Source: Elmis aenea
Taxonomy: Eukaryota > Arthropoda > Insecta > Coleoptera > Elmidae
Assembly: GCA_947652605.1 (NCBI GenBank)
Contig: OX393578.1
Location: forward strand, 41,669,470-41,733,469
DNA: 64,000 nucleotides
Direction of reading: 5' to 3'
Positions 12,270 to 24,311 of the stretch are shown one piece after another. The translations under genes and the position numbers were made by a program. The notes under the pieces are model-generated. The model ran no database searches and had not been told where the DNA came from. It saw nothing but the letters and a program-made list of their open reading frames with translations. The first letter of the stretch is position 1, and every line of letters begins with the position of its first letter.

Positions 12270-12424
12270 ACGATGAGCATCTTCTAGTTCTTAATACCAA
12301 ATATTACATTAAGGTGTGCTTGATTGTATTTCATCTCAAATCCTATTCAGTGTGTATTTATTTTGTATATATTTATTGTTAATTTATAAAAATTGTCAAT
12401 AATTTGTATTTTTGTACAAATAAA

Positions 12425-14228
12425 TGTTTATTAAATTATTATTTCTCATTAAATTGTTAGCGATCATAATTCTAAGTAATTTTACTAACCAAAATATTCG
12501 AGAGCATTTCATTGTGGGGTCTTTTAAATGAAAATATGTAGTAGGAAGTTATTTGTTAAAAAATTAGCATCTGCAATTTAATTTCGTATTTATTCAACGT
12601 AAAAGTGTGCTATTTCTTATACATGGTGTTCTGGTTATCGTAAACAGCATGGGGAATTCGCAAACGTTGCTTAAGTGGGTCAAAATGTTTTATGGTTTAA
12701 GAAAATCTATTCCATGAAAAAAGTCCTTAAAAAAAAATAATGGGTTTTTCGATGTAGGTACTTAATTAAACACAAACAAATTAACTTAGATAATTTAAAG
12801 AATTTTTAACATTTTATAATAATTCCTATAATTTATGACATTTTATTTATTATTACCTATTAAAATGCAAATTTTAGATAAACGCTTTGTAGATAAAAGT
12901 TTTCATTAACTTTCAAATTCAACTGTCCTTTTAAGATTGGTCGTTTTAATAACTTTTCATCCGATAAAAAGTAATATGCTTAGAAAAACATTACTATCTA
13001 CAAAGTGCAGATCTCATGTAGAAAGGTCTATACTTTGAACGAATGTTATAATTTAAGTTTAAAAGAAGTAGTCAGTAAAAATTCATAAATTATTATAAAA
13101 TGTGAAAAATATCTTAAATTTTTTTTTTGGGTTCATTAAGAACCTACCTACAGCTAGCCTATTTATGTGATTATTTATTTTTTAGGTTAAATGAACACCT
13201 ATGTTAAATTTAATAAATACTATAATATTGTAATCACTAACATGTTTTAAAAGATTAACGTAACCCGTACATCAATAAAACCTGAAAAAAATCTCTTTTT
13301 AATGGTTTCACAGTCAACTATAACTATTTGAAGAAAGAAGATGGAGATAAAACGTATTAACAAATTTTAAATCTACGCATGAATGTGTCCCAATAATATC
13401 GAAAAATATTTAGAGTACGATTTCAAATGAGCAAGTTATAAGCAAAAATCGGAAACATAATTTTTCTTCTTTTGAAATACCGCAAAAACTATAAAAATGT
13501 TTGAAGAACATTTTGCAAAGAATAGTTAATACTTCAATTTTGTATTTCTTACAGTTTACGAAATAATAAAAGATAAAAATTTGGACAAAACGTTCTTACA
13601 TAAGTTTTCTTTTCTGAAAAACATGTTTTGGGGCGCTAGATACTAAAAACTGAAAAAAGCAATTTTTAAAAATATTTGGTATATCCCTTATAGTTGTTTA
13701 AAAAAAAACCTATTCTGAAAATAGCAGTAGATACTTATACACGCTTTAAAATATAAACATTTATATACTAAAAATTTTATCAAGTCTGATATAAATGACA
13801 AAATGTTTTGTTTTAAATTAAAACTATTTATTTTTAATTTTTTTTGGTAACTACACTTTATCTCAAAATTATATAAACGTTTTTGTTTAAGAAATTTAAC
13901 AATTGATCAGAAAACGATAAATGTTATTTAAAGAGTTTAGTTGTGATTTAATTTATAATTATTTTATTAAATATATTTTTTGTTTACTATTAATTATTGT
14001 CATCGGTAAAATTTTTTGAACTTTAAGGATCTGTATTGTTTGTGGTAATTTAAGATAAACTGCGTTCAACAAAAAAGATAAAAATAAATTATGATACCTA
14101 ACTCAGTAGGTATTATTATTTTAAGGTATCATGGTTATTATATCTTTCATTTTTAAGTTAGATCTACATGAATTACTATTTACCTGAAAATTTACACTAA
14201 TAAACTACTTTTTGTTTTCAAAATTGTA
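12425..14228. other. AT-rich intergenic DNA
   Basis: No gene was recognised. No convincing inverted repeat or terminus was found before the MITE at 14229. Confidence 0.45.
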
Positions 14229-14481
14229 GGTTAGAAACTACGTGACATTCTGTCACTGACAGATGACGGCGTTTGTACTGCATTACCGGCCCTCTCCTTA
14301 GCAACGGCCGTAAAACTTACTTTTTCGGTCGTTGCTAAGAGTAACGGCCTGAAAAGTAACTTTTACGGCCATTGCTAAGGATAGGGCTGGTAATGCAGTA
14401 CTTTATGGTTGCTAACGCGTCCGTCAAACAGCTGTTTCTAGTACGATCTGTCAGTGACAGAATGTCACGTAGTTTCTAACC
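14229..14481. mobile_element. 253-bp MITE with TA target duplication
   Basis: The ends GGTTAGAAACTACGTGAC and GTCACGTAGTTTCTAACC are perfect inverted repeats, flanked by TA on both sides (14227-14228 and 14482-14483). Inside, GC-rich phrases such as TTAGCAACGGCCGT and its mirror around 14300-14390 form a second hairpin layer. The TA duplication suggests a Tc1/mariner-type mobiliser. No coding capacity. Confidence 0.85.
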
Positions 14482-14744
14482 TATAATTTTGAAAATTACT
14501 AAAAATTTAAATTGTTTTTAATTCGATCGTACAAAAAATGTAATATGCACCTCGGCCAAAACGTACTTTATCGGCCTTGCCTGTTTGCTGGCCTCGACTA
14601 CGTCTCGGCCAGCAAACCAGACGCGGCCGAAAAAGTTACACTTTTTGGCTTTGATACATAAATAACTATTTTATCGGGTTTAAGCCTACAATTGTTTCCA
14701 TTTACTTGAGAATCTAAATTTTATGAAAACAAATAAATGTGGGG

Positions 14745-14900
14745 CTATTTCATCTATATATAAAAGAGCTGGTTTGTGTGTTTGTTTTTGTTTGTTTGTT
14801 TGTTTGTTCGCTATAGAATCCTAGGTCCGTTGACCGATCGGGACCAAATTTTGCACAGTTACTATTTAGGACATTGCAGATCTAACGCCAAACTTTAAGT
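14745..14900 (+). mobile_element. Possible Helitron-like or other repeat fragment
   Basis: TCTATATATAAAAGAGCTGG is followed by a (TTTG)n tract (about 14776-14808) and CGCTATAGAATCCTAGGTCCG. This arrangement is common at the ends of dispersed, probably Helitron-related, repeats in insect genomes. No terminal hairpin or CTRR end was identified, so the class is tentative. Confidence 0.35.
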
Positions 14901-17900
14901 ACAAGCACATATTACCAATTTAAAAAAAAAAATATTTACTTGGACGGGATTCGATCTTACGTCGGCAAATACCTGGTCAAAACACGATACGGCGCGGCGC
15001 GGTGTATTTCTCAAGTAAAGATTGTTTTGTATACAATTAGTAGTAAATGTACATGAAGTATTATTTTTATTAGTACATTTTTAATTAAAACAAGACGAAA
15101 TAAAATAAATTTGAGTTATTATTCAATTTTTAAGCAATAAATAGTTATTTTTTAATGAATTATAAGAAAATGGAAAGATGATTGATCAGAGTATGTCATT
15201 TGTGTATGATTTGGAATTATTGGGCTTATTCAAGTTAAAAAAGTAATTAAAATTGTAATCGCTTGTGCAATCATCTTGTAATTAATAAAAGTATCAACAA
15301 CTTTATCCTCTAAAAAAATGGTAACATTCTTTTTAATTTTACCAATTTAGTATTTATTACCGTTTAAAGATCCTAATTCTGTTTAACCAATGTATTGCAC
15401 CTTGTAGGTAAATATTTTATGCGATATTTTTTATTACAAGCGTAAAAAATAGTTTGGTATGCACTAAAAAAATATTACATTGTTTATTAAAGTCGTCGCA
15501 AGAACTATTTTCGAATTTATAAAAATTCCTATTTATTCAAGTGTTAAAAAAGCAAACTATGATTTTAATACTTACAGATCCGTTTAATATCTTTCACAAA
15601 AAATTATCAAGTACTACGAATGTTTTAAGTATCGTTCAACTATCATGATCCTTTAACATATTATGCTAGAATTTGATAAAAGTTATACTGTCATAAAACC
15701 TTTAAAATATTATGCAAAATTTATGTAAATTTATTTAAATTACTTAACGTTTCTTTGTTAATAACTATTGTTAATCACATTAAAAACCAAGTTTGAAATA
15801 CAGCTATACTTTTTGCAATTTTTTGGTCAGTTAAGGACCGTATATTCACGAATTTTTACCTGCTTTGATTATTAAATTAAATGTGAAAATGTGACTATAC
15901 ATTGTTTTTGTTATAACTTTATCACTAACCTGTTTTCACAAGCGCCTCTGGGGAAATAAATACAAATTAATTAATGCGTTTAACCGTAGTTCTTTTACAC
16001 ACAAAGTTTAATAGGTAGCGTTTTATATAACATGTATCTATTGTTCTAGGACTGTATCGTACTAATTTTTTTAAAGTTTTAGTAAAGTAAGGCTACTGTG
16101 TTAAGGCAACAGTTAACTTTAAATATTAAAATTAATAACTTATGGGAATGTGTTTTTAAAACAAAAGTTTGGGTTGCACAGGTTTTAGGTTGTGATAAAA
16201 ATGCAATCGGTAACCTTATAATATTTTGAAAAGATTTGCTTGTGTATTGTAACCGGAAGTATTTTTTTTGTGGTTTAGAAGAAAATTCGTGCAAAATATT
16301 AACTATACTAACTTTTTTATTAGCAATGACAATGTTTTTGTTAAAATATGTCCCGAAAAGAATCTCAAGTTCAACTTGACGTTTACGTGTGAGTGACTTC
16401 GTAGGTACAATAAGAATCATGATTGGCCTTGGAAAGTTTAAAAAGATACATATCATTAACTAATTTACTTTTTAAAAATATTAACCAATATGATTGCTAC
16501 TAAATATTTCAAATGAAATACGACTTTTCAGAATTCACAGCCTATTGACTCATCGAAAATTCTACTTAAACGGGAAGCACATGTTTGTCGAAAAACCTTA
16601 TATATTATGCACATTGCTTCTGTAATACTTTAATAAAATTTGTTCTAGTCGATCCTTATGTCTATAAAATTTGGTAAAAGTTGATGTAATTAAAAATAAT
16701 GCGTATTCTTTCTTTTTTCACCTTAATTTCTTTATATCTTTGCCAAACCCTAAGGCTAAAACTAATATTACTTCAGCTCAATACCCGAAAATCAATTCTA
16801 CCGATAGACACATAAATTAATTTCGCGTTTTAGTAAAGTGCTCATAGAATATGTTTTGGGTGTAAAGTTTTTTTTTTTTAAAGATAAATGGAGCTCAAAT
16901 TGTCTTTTTAAGTATATTATTCTGATTATAACCATATTAATCTCAGGCCTGCTTTCAGATGTTTTTGAACTGTTTGAAAATATTTTTTTCGACAATATTT
17001 AATGCCTATTATCTGTCTGTGCTAAATTGTAATAGAATTTAGAGTAAGCAGGGTGTGGAATTGCACTCAATTTTGAAAGGAATTTTTAAAAATGAAGCTT
17101 AATATAAAAAGTAAAATGTCCACAAAAAACATTTTTAGCCTTTAAACAAATTAAGTAATTACAGTTTTTTAATAAATTGCTAACAATAGCGAGCATAATA
17201 TATGAAAATATTAATACATATTATAAAAAAATTGTCGATTTTAAACCTGTAACAGTTTTACTAATTTTATTTAGTGGTTTGCATATAAAGTAATAATTAT
17301 TATATTGTAGTGGCTGTATAAGAGTAAAATTGTGTTTTTTTTTCTGTCAGAATTATGAATAATTAGTAAACTGTTGTTTTTTTGCACTGAGTTATACTTA
17401 GTTAGAAAAAAAACTGCATCAAGTAAAGTAAGAAAATTATATGTATAGTGGTACAAAAAAAATATGTTATTAGCTTCCTTATTTAATTAAAATTGTGAAA
17501 TAAACTAAATCATCACCAAAACAATATAGCTTATTTAAGACGGAAAATCTGAGCACTTTTACCTAGCTTTTTCAAGATCTGGAGTGGTGGACTTCCCACT
17601 AGGGGGCTAGATGCGCGCGCCTAGGGTTTCATGGTTTTAGGTAAGCGCAATAACTAAAGAAATTGCTAAATCTAAGATAAAAATCAACGTTGCATGGTAA
17701 AAACAATAACCAATTCTTATTGTTTTATTTCGACTATTGCTATCCTATTCTGTCATCTTTAAACGTTGACATTAAAATAAATGTAAGACAAAATTGAAAT
17801 GATCATACTAATTGTAATTGTAACTATTGCTAGTATAAGAATGTATTTTATAGCTCTTGCTAAGATATAAGGAAAAAAGATTTATAAACGTTTACATAAG

Positions 17901-18445
17901 TTGATTAACATTACTTCCTAGTTGCCACAATTATTTGTATAATTTTATAATAAAAAAAAGTACAACTTAAATAAAATATATAGATTAGGAAATTTTGCAA
18001 ATGTTTCATCCACTGGCGTCCAAACCACAATTTACAATGCAAATACGACATCTAGATAACATTTCGTTGCTTAATTTTGGCAAAAACATCAAAGTAACAA
18101 TTTTTGATGCACCTTGATATTAAACAAATATTTGAATTTCACATAATATTTGTTTTAAGATCATCAGGATTGATTAGCAAGGGTCAAAATAAAACAATTA
18201 AAGTCGATTGTAGTTTTTTCCTCGACTTTGATTTTTATATTAGATTTCGTAATTTCTGTAGTTATACTGCTTGTGTTTGTTAATTAACCTAGAAAATATT
18301 GTATCATTATCATAAGAAAAAAATAACCTTTGTATCTGACTCATCATCTACTAAAACTACAACTAAAAAGAGGTTGTTTCATTTAAAATCTCGCACGGTA
18401 ATTTGAATATAAAAATGTTATTATTTCTTTCTGCCTTATAGGTTA
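14901..18445. other. Intergenic DNA, mostly featureless
   Basis: No gene was recognised. A small GC-rich island (GGCGCGGCGCGG) at about 14990-15002 and a CTCF-like motif at 17596 stand out from otherwise AT-rich sequence. A 125-codon minus-strand frame at 16079-16456 has no recognisable domain, signal or splice context and is taken as chance. Confidence 0.4.
17596..17607 (+). promoter_or_regulatory. CTCF-like motif CCACTAGGGGGC
   Basis: The 12-mer fits the animal CTCF core consensus CCASYAGRKGGC at every position. It is followed by a GC-rich stretch (GATGCGCGCGCC) in AT-rich surroundings between genes C and D. A binding role is inferred from the motif alone. Similar TAGGGGGCG phrases also occur inside hAT-type MITEs in this window, so a transposon origin is possible. 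Confidence 0.3.
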
Positions 18446-18453
18446 TAGCAAAC

Positions 18454-19277
18454 TAGGGTTTCTTTCCCGGAATCCCGGGATCCCGGTCCATTTTAAGCTA
18501 TTTTATATTTCCCGGGAAATGCTTTTTGTCCTGGAAATTCCCGGGATTTTAAAAAAGTGTTGTTTTCGTTTATTTTGTGCTAAGATCTTTGTAATACTAT
18601 CATAACTTATCAGAATTTCATGCTTAAAATGTCTTTAACTTACTAACAGTAAATTATGAAAAAACTTCAAAATAATTTTTCTCTTTTAGTATGGCGCAAA
18701 GAAGCCCGGTCTCCATAACAAAGTTAATATCTTCAAAATACTTTTACAGTTTTATTTTTGTGTACCCTGATAATTCAAAGCAAAATAGCTTATAAAAGAA
18801 TAATAACGATGTTTCTTTGCTGCTAGATGCTCTCAAGACAATTTCACCTACATCAATAGAGACTGAGAGAGCATTTTATGCAGCAGGACTTTTTGTCAAT
18901 AAATTAAGAAAAAGACTAATTGACTGAAGCACAGATCACCTTTGTTTTCTTAAATCACATTACAAAAATTCATTGTAAAAATTATATTATTGTATTCATA
19001 AATATGAAATTGCGATAGAAAGGTTATTACTCCCAATTGTATGTTTCTCTCTCCAATATTATTGAATTATTTGTAATAATCATGGAGCAAAATGCATTAC
19101 GTATATGACTTGGAGTTGTTTTTAAGTAATAAACAGCTCCCTTAATTTTTTGGGTTGTTAATTTTAAAATATTGACATAATTTATTACATCCCGGGATCC
19201 CGGGAAATCCCGGAACAAAGGCCGATTTCTTCCCGGAATTCCGGGACAAGCAAAATGGTCAAATATGAGAAACCCTA
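18454..19277 (+). mobile_element. 824-bp hAT element, internally deleted
   Basis: The ends TAGGGTTTC and GAAACCCTA are flanked by the exact 8-bp duplication TAGCAAAC (18446-18453 and 19278-19285), as expected for hAT insertion. Sub-terminal regions are crowded with CCCGGGA/TCCCGGG palindromes. A hAT dimerisation-domain remnant lies in the middle. The perfect target duplication points to a fairly recent insertion. Confidence 0.88.
18820..18978 (+). pseudogene. hAT transposase C-terminal (dimerisation) remnant
   Basis: The frame reads LLDALKTISPTSIETERAF, then YAAGLFVNKLRKRLID, a single in-frame TGA, and STDHLCFLKSHY before the final TAA. The S-x-E-x-ERAF...L...R..L pattern is the conserved dimerisation domain at the C-terminus of hAT transposases. 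Everything upstream of this domain is missing from the element, so it cannot encode an active enzyme. Confidence 0.85.
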
Positions 19278-19285
19278 TAGCAAAC

Positions 19286-20100
19286 ACATGGAAGCAAACT
19301 TTTAGCCTGTGGCGTTTTCTTGTAGTAGCAACGATAGCCGATATATTTGAGTTTAAAATTTCTGTTAAATTTTTTTTTTTTTGTGTTATCACGCAAGACA
19401 TGAAATATTTAAAGCAAACTATATCTTGTTTTGAATGTACTCCTTAATAGCTACATTTCGTCCCATTTAACCAACCTCGTGTTTTCATTATTTACGGAAG
19501 TAGCAATATAGTACTTCATCGAAAAGTAAAACACTGAATATACCAGGTTATGTTTTGAACATACGGCATGTGTAGGTACTTAAAATATTTAAAAAGTTGT
19601 GTTACAAATTGTACTAAATGTGTTTTAATGTTACTTTAATTTAATTGAAACTTCTTTTAATAGATTTTAGGAAACTGATTCGTGAATTAATGCTACTGTG
19701 TAACTATTATTAATTTGTTAGTAAATGGTCATTTCCATGGGTAATAGCAATACAAGTTGTGACGTGGTACTCTCGGATATAGTAAAACAAGAATTATTAA
19801 CATTGTTGCGTGTCATAAAACTATTCGCGTAAGTAAACAATCTGCAAAAAATGTTAATTCGCTTTGTGTGCGTCTACAACAAAACTTTGTTTCCGGTACT
19901 TACCCGTAAATACTAACAATTAGGATGTTTTTTCGTCTTATACATACCATTTTAGAATTTAAAATTTCCCAATGCAGACGAGCTTATTTTTTATTGTTTA
20001 TGATACTTCGTTTTAATTGGTTTACTACTAAAAATATTTATTATTTACTGTTTTTGAACTCTGCTTACGTCATCATTTCTTGCATTTCTTTTTAAAGTAA
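19286..20100. other. Upstream region of gene D, homologous to that of gene E
   Basis: From about 19780 to the promoter, this region aligns by eye with 29630-29990 upstream of gene E. Shared phrases in the same order include TTGCGTGTCATAAAAC / TCGCGTGTTATTAAAC, GCGTCTACA / GCGTCTGCA, ACTAACAATTA, and the AAGTAAATAT block before TAACCTTCA. This indicates duplication of about 400-500 bp of 5' flank together with the gene, and possibly shared enhancer sequence. Confidence 0.6.
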
Positions 20101-20106
20101 ATATAA

Positions 20107-20265
20107 TAACCTTCAAAGGCCTCATTCTTGATATATTGCTTAGAAGGTTTGGGGCAGGCATACACACCCGTGTGTATATAATAGACGAGAAAAAATTTAT
20201 CCGGTATATAAACATCCTTCACGATCTGATAAAGAACTTGTACTTATTTGTCATTTTGATTCATT
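20107..20265 (+). promoter_or_regulatory. Promoter of gene D
   Basis: TAACCTTCA (about 20107), TCATTCTTGAT (20122-20132), the GGGGCAGG box (20151-20158) and the TATA box TATATAA (20175-20181) occur in the same order and spacing as in genes C and E. The 5' UTR phrase CTTCACGATCTGATAAAGAAC matches genes C and E. The expected start codon position, 91 bp after the TATA box, is 20266, where ATA stands instead of ATG. Confidence 0.65.
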
Positions 20266-20281
20266 ATAAATTTTAACAAAA
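20266..20281 (+). pseudogene. Degenerate exon 1 of gene D, ATG lost
   Basis: Aligning the 5' UTR with gene E places ATA at 20266-20268 where E has ATG. The following bases AATTTTAACAAAA correspond to TTCAGCACAAAG and run into a gtaata donor. This exon would be 16 nt instead of 15, so besides losing the start it would no longer keep phase 0 with exon 2. No other in-frame ATG is present in the 5' UTR. Confidence 0.5.
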
Positions 20282-20387
20282 GTAATAACAGTGTACAACG
20301 AAACTTAAATTTTTGTCGAGTAAGTTAAAGCTAATTTAATAAAATGTAATTTAGTTTGTTATTAATTTTGCTCATTGAAGTTTTATA

Positions 20388-21180
20388 CAGTTTGACTCAT
20401 TTTAGAGGATCACCCCTATAAAATGTTTATTTATGCTCCGATTTTCATGAAATTTAAAACGATAAAGCATCAAAAACTGTACTTTGGCACTCTATTTTAA
20501 AATTCAGTTTACAAATAAAAAGCCTAGGTACCTACTATGATTTTTTTTTTCGAGGTGAAAACTGGCAAAATATGTTTAGCGATTTTTTAAATCTAATATC
20601 TGACTGCACCACTGGATTCAGGATGCCCCTAAATTGGTTTGTACAAAATTTCATGAAAAAATATTGATTATTTTTTCTTTGTATTTTTCAATTATTTCTT
20701 GTAAATTAAATTGTTCATCAATTGAAAATTCAGTCAAAGTTGCGATTTTAATATTGATACGAATAAATTGTTGCTTATTTAAAACATCTTACGTCAAATG
20801 CATTTTTTACTTATGCCAACTCTAACTTTTATTTTTTACATAGCATAGAAGACTGCGTTGCCAATTTAATCACAAATATTGAATTAATAATTAATCTCTT
20901 AATAATGAATACTTTTTCATGAAATTGGGTACAAACCCATTTAAGGGCATGCCGAATCCAGTGGTGTAGTCAGATGTTACATAAAAAAAAAGCTAAACAT
21001 ATTTTGCCAATTTTGACATCGAAAAATAATCATAGCAGGCTTGGTGAGTGTAATCTGAATTTTAAAATAGGGTGTAAAGTACAGTTTTTGATGCTTTATC
21101 GTTTAAAACCAAAGTTCATGAAAATCGGAGCATAAATAAACTTTTTATAGTGGTGATCCGCTTTAACATGGGCCACACTG
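20388..21180. mobile_element. 793-bp palindromic MITE, TA target site, in gene D intron
   Basis: The left end CAGTTTGACTCATTTTAGAG mirrors the right end (reverse complement CAGTGTGGCCCATGTTAAAG). The arms, about 250-300 bp, pair closely through GGATCACC, TTTATGCTCCGATTTTCATG and CACTGGATTC. TA flanks both sides (20386-20387, 21181-21182). CAGT termini plus a TA duplication suggest a Tc1/mariner derivative. It lies between the promoter and exon 2 of gene D. Confidence 0.82.
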
Positions 21181-21823
21181 TATATTAACTTTTTACTAAC
21201 ATCTTTATAGAAAGTAACATCATACCGTGTAATCATAAAACGGAAGTTTTTATTTGGTTCGTTTACCTATATCTTCAATTATACAAGAGATAAAACTTAT
21301 ATAGGTATCTCGAATTTACAAATTTCAATGTTTTTAAAATGTTTGTTTCTTAAATACAGTTGTCTTTAATATTATTTGAATTTCTTTTGCAGTTGTTTTA
21401 ATCTTGGTAATATACAAAGTGCTGCAATAGCATGGATAAAATTTCTAATAATTTTTAACTGTTTTTTTTTTTGAAAAAAAAAAATCATCGATGTTTTTTT
21501 TTTCAAGAATTCACATTTTTTTATTAGACTCGGTTCGGGATCTTTATTTGTTTTCGAATAAAGACGTCATACATTTTTAACAATGTGAACTCCCATATTT
21601 TTTTCTTGATTCTGATGGAACTTCTAGTTCTCTAAAACTGTAAATGACAGTATCAAATTTTTAACACCTTACATAAAAAAAGACAAACAAAACGCAATAG
21701 AAAATTAAAAAACCTGAATTTTTTTTTGCATAAAAAAAAACACTGTTGCTAATCAAATTAGGTTTCGAACTGCTATTAACTGGTTTCCTGACAACAATCA
21801 AGCCTATTTATAAATTCAACCTA

Positions 21824-22929
21824 CCGGGTGTAAATGAAGTGTGGTACACCCCCTTTTTTTTCTTTATTTTGATTTTAGATAAATGAAAATTTAGACATAC
21901 GATATGTGCAAAAAAAAATTAGTTTTTTGTTTAGGGTGCCGTGACCTGCACAAATTGATTTTTATTATGTCAACAATTGTCCAAAAAACGTTTTTGTAAA
22001 TTTTAAATGACATTTAAGTTACTTTAATCGGCTTTGAAGGTTGCGGAATCGGTTTTTTGACAAAAAGTAAATTTTTTTAAATGGAACCATGCTGGTACTA
22101 GCAGTTATTTAAATGGAGCATCTTTAAACCAATACATTAATACCAATAACTTGTATTTTTATTAAGAATCTACTTCAAAAATTTCAAATTATTGTGAAAA
22201 TTTATTAAGAGATCCTGTTAATCGCAGTACACTATGCATAACTAAAACAAAACAAATGATCGTTGTTTTATGTTTAACTACTATAGTCATTTAATTAAAA
22301 AGTCTAAAAATTTTGGTAATCATTTTTATATAATTAGATTACTGCGATTAAAAGGATCTCTTAATAAATTTTCACAATAATTTGAAATTTTTGAAGTAGA
22401 TTCTTAATAAAAATACAAGTTATTGGTACCGATAGATTCGTTAGAAGATGCTTGATTTAAATAACCGCTAGTACCAGGATGGTTCCATTTAAAAAAAATT
22501 GACTTTTTGTCAAAACCGATTCCGCAACCTTCAAAGCCGATTAAAGTAACCTAATTATCGTTTAAAATTTACAAAAATGTTTTTTGGACAATTGTTGACA
22601 TAATAAAAATCAATTTGTGCAGGTCACAGCACTCTTAATAAAAAACTAACTTTTGTTTTAAAAAAAATTTGAGCTTATAAAAATTAACGAAAATGGTGCA
22701 GTTGTATCAAAAATCACTTCCTCATTCCAAAAATGTAAAAATATACAGGTGGTTTCATTTCAAATAACAAAATTGGGGTCATTTCCGGCGAAACCGGAAG
22801 TGAAACAAATGTGTGCAACGGCTCAAAGAGCCCGTTTTTTTTGCACATATCATATGTCTAAAATTTCATTTATTTAAAATCAAAACTAAGGAAAAAAAAA
22901 GGGGTGTACCACACTTCATTTACACCCGG
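21824..22929. mobile_element. 1.1-kb foldback element with CCGGGTGT termini
   Basis: CCGGGTGTAAATGAAGTGTG at the left and its mirror CACACTTCATTTACACCCGG at the right are perfect, flanked by TA (21822-21823, 22930-22931). The arms pair over several hundred bases around a centre near 22280. The left arm lacks about 200 bp present in the right arm (22650-22850, with the CTTCCGGTTTCGCC region on the minus strand). Related to 9041-9480 and 39708-40365. Inserted in the gene D intron. Confidence 0.85.
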
Positions 22930-22931
22930 TA

Positions 22932-24311
22932 TACCTCTTGTTGAGTTCTAGTCTTATCCCTACATAAAACAAGAATTATAATTTCTAGTCGCTTAAAAGT
23001 GCCATGGAACCATATTAAATTTTAATAGAATTATTGATTGACTTTATTAACTTGACAAGTAAAATGTATGAATGTTAAAAAAGGTCGGCTTAGCAACTGA
23101 GGGTTTGATTAATTTTAGTTCATAATAAAACATGGGTTTTTTAAAATTTAATTGGACTTTGTTAAAAGAATTTCTTTTGAAAGGTGTTATTATTTTAATA
23201 CTGTAGGTACTTTAGAAAAGTAAAAGTTTTACCGAAAACAAGAAAAACGATAGGAGATACCATAAAAAAATTCGATGACGTCTCTTTTCAAAAACAATGG
23301 GCGTTCTTAAAAGATGAAATCTCTGTGTCCGTCGTTTGTGCCAAAACAATATTGTTTCGATTACCGTGAATTTATTCCATAATTTTGCTGCGCGCTACAT
23401 TTACATTTTACGAATATACCTACTTACAGAAAAAAATACTAGGCAATCAAGAATGTGAATTTTATTATTTTGTTTATTTAAGTGATTTTAATTTTGTTTT
23501 GTTTTAACTAAAAATAAACACCTTCATATGCTATTTAAATATAATTGTATTTCTTGTACTTAGAAATATTTATTGGCAATACAATATTTGTTTGTTAGGA
23601 GCAATTGGCCTTTATATTTTTCGAATTTATTTTGCAGTTATTTTATATATTGGTTCTTTTATTAGGGTTTTAAAATAAAATTTATAGTTCTAGTGATACT
23701 ATAAAAACTAGCAGCTGCTCACATAACCACATCTTGTCACGATTAATAAATGATTGATCATAGAGCAGAACAGCGGCATCAAAAAACAAAATTAAATTAG
23801 ATATTCAGTTATCTGATTCGTATTTATTTATTTTGTAGAAATGTACTGACAATGAGAGTCTTAAAATCGTATCAGAAATTCTTTAGCGATAGATTTTTTT
23901 TACATCTAAGAAAAGTGAATCTTTAATAAACTTGGGTATCTAAGTTAAACATTAATATATTTAAGATACTTTTATACTTATATTGTCTTATAATTATGTC
24001 TAAAATTGTTATTAAACGAATTTTCAAAGGTAGAGTCAATACACAAAAAAAGGATTTAAAAGGAATTGAAATAATTTTCAAAACAATAATCTCTTTAAAA
24101 AAATATTCAAATAGATAAAAATTTGTGTGAGTTAAATTATTTTGTAGTAATCGAACCAAATTCTTAGTAAAATATTTAAATAAGTAATAAATTGGTAAAC
24201 CCTTAAGCAAAAATACTGTGTTTTTTAAAGTACCTATTTAATTTGCTTTGTTATTTAATGTTTGAAAAATGTTTTATGTTCCTAAATAGAAATTTGTCTT
24301 TCTATTTGTAG
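22932..24311. other. 3' part of the gene D intron
   Basis: No open frame or repeat was recognised up to the acceptor (tttctatttgtag) of exon 2 at 24312. I looked for an alternative first exon of the MFxxK type with a gt donor and found none that is convincing. Confidence 0.45.

Noticed and set aside
11945..12382. 145-codon Trp/Arg-rich frame and other frames over gene C exon 2
   Set aside because: Shadow frames of GGN/TAT/CAT repeats. They contain the intron/exon border and lack a signal peptide that fits the conserved architecture.
16079..16456. 125-codon minus-strand open frame
   Set aside because: AT-rich composition, no domain, no signal peptide, no splice or poly(A) context recognised; frames of this length arise by chance in such DNA.
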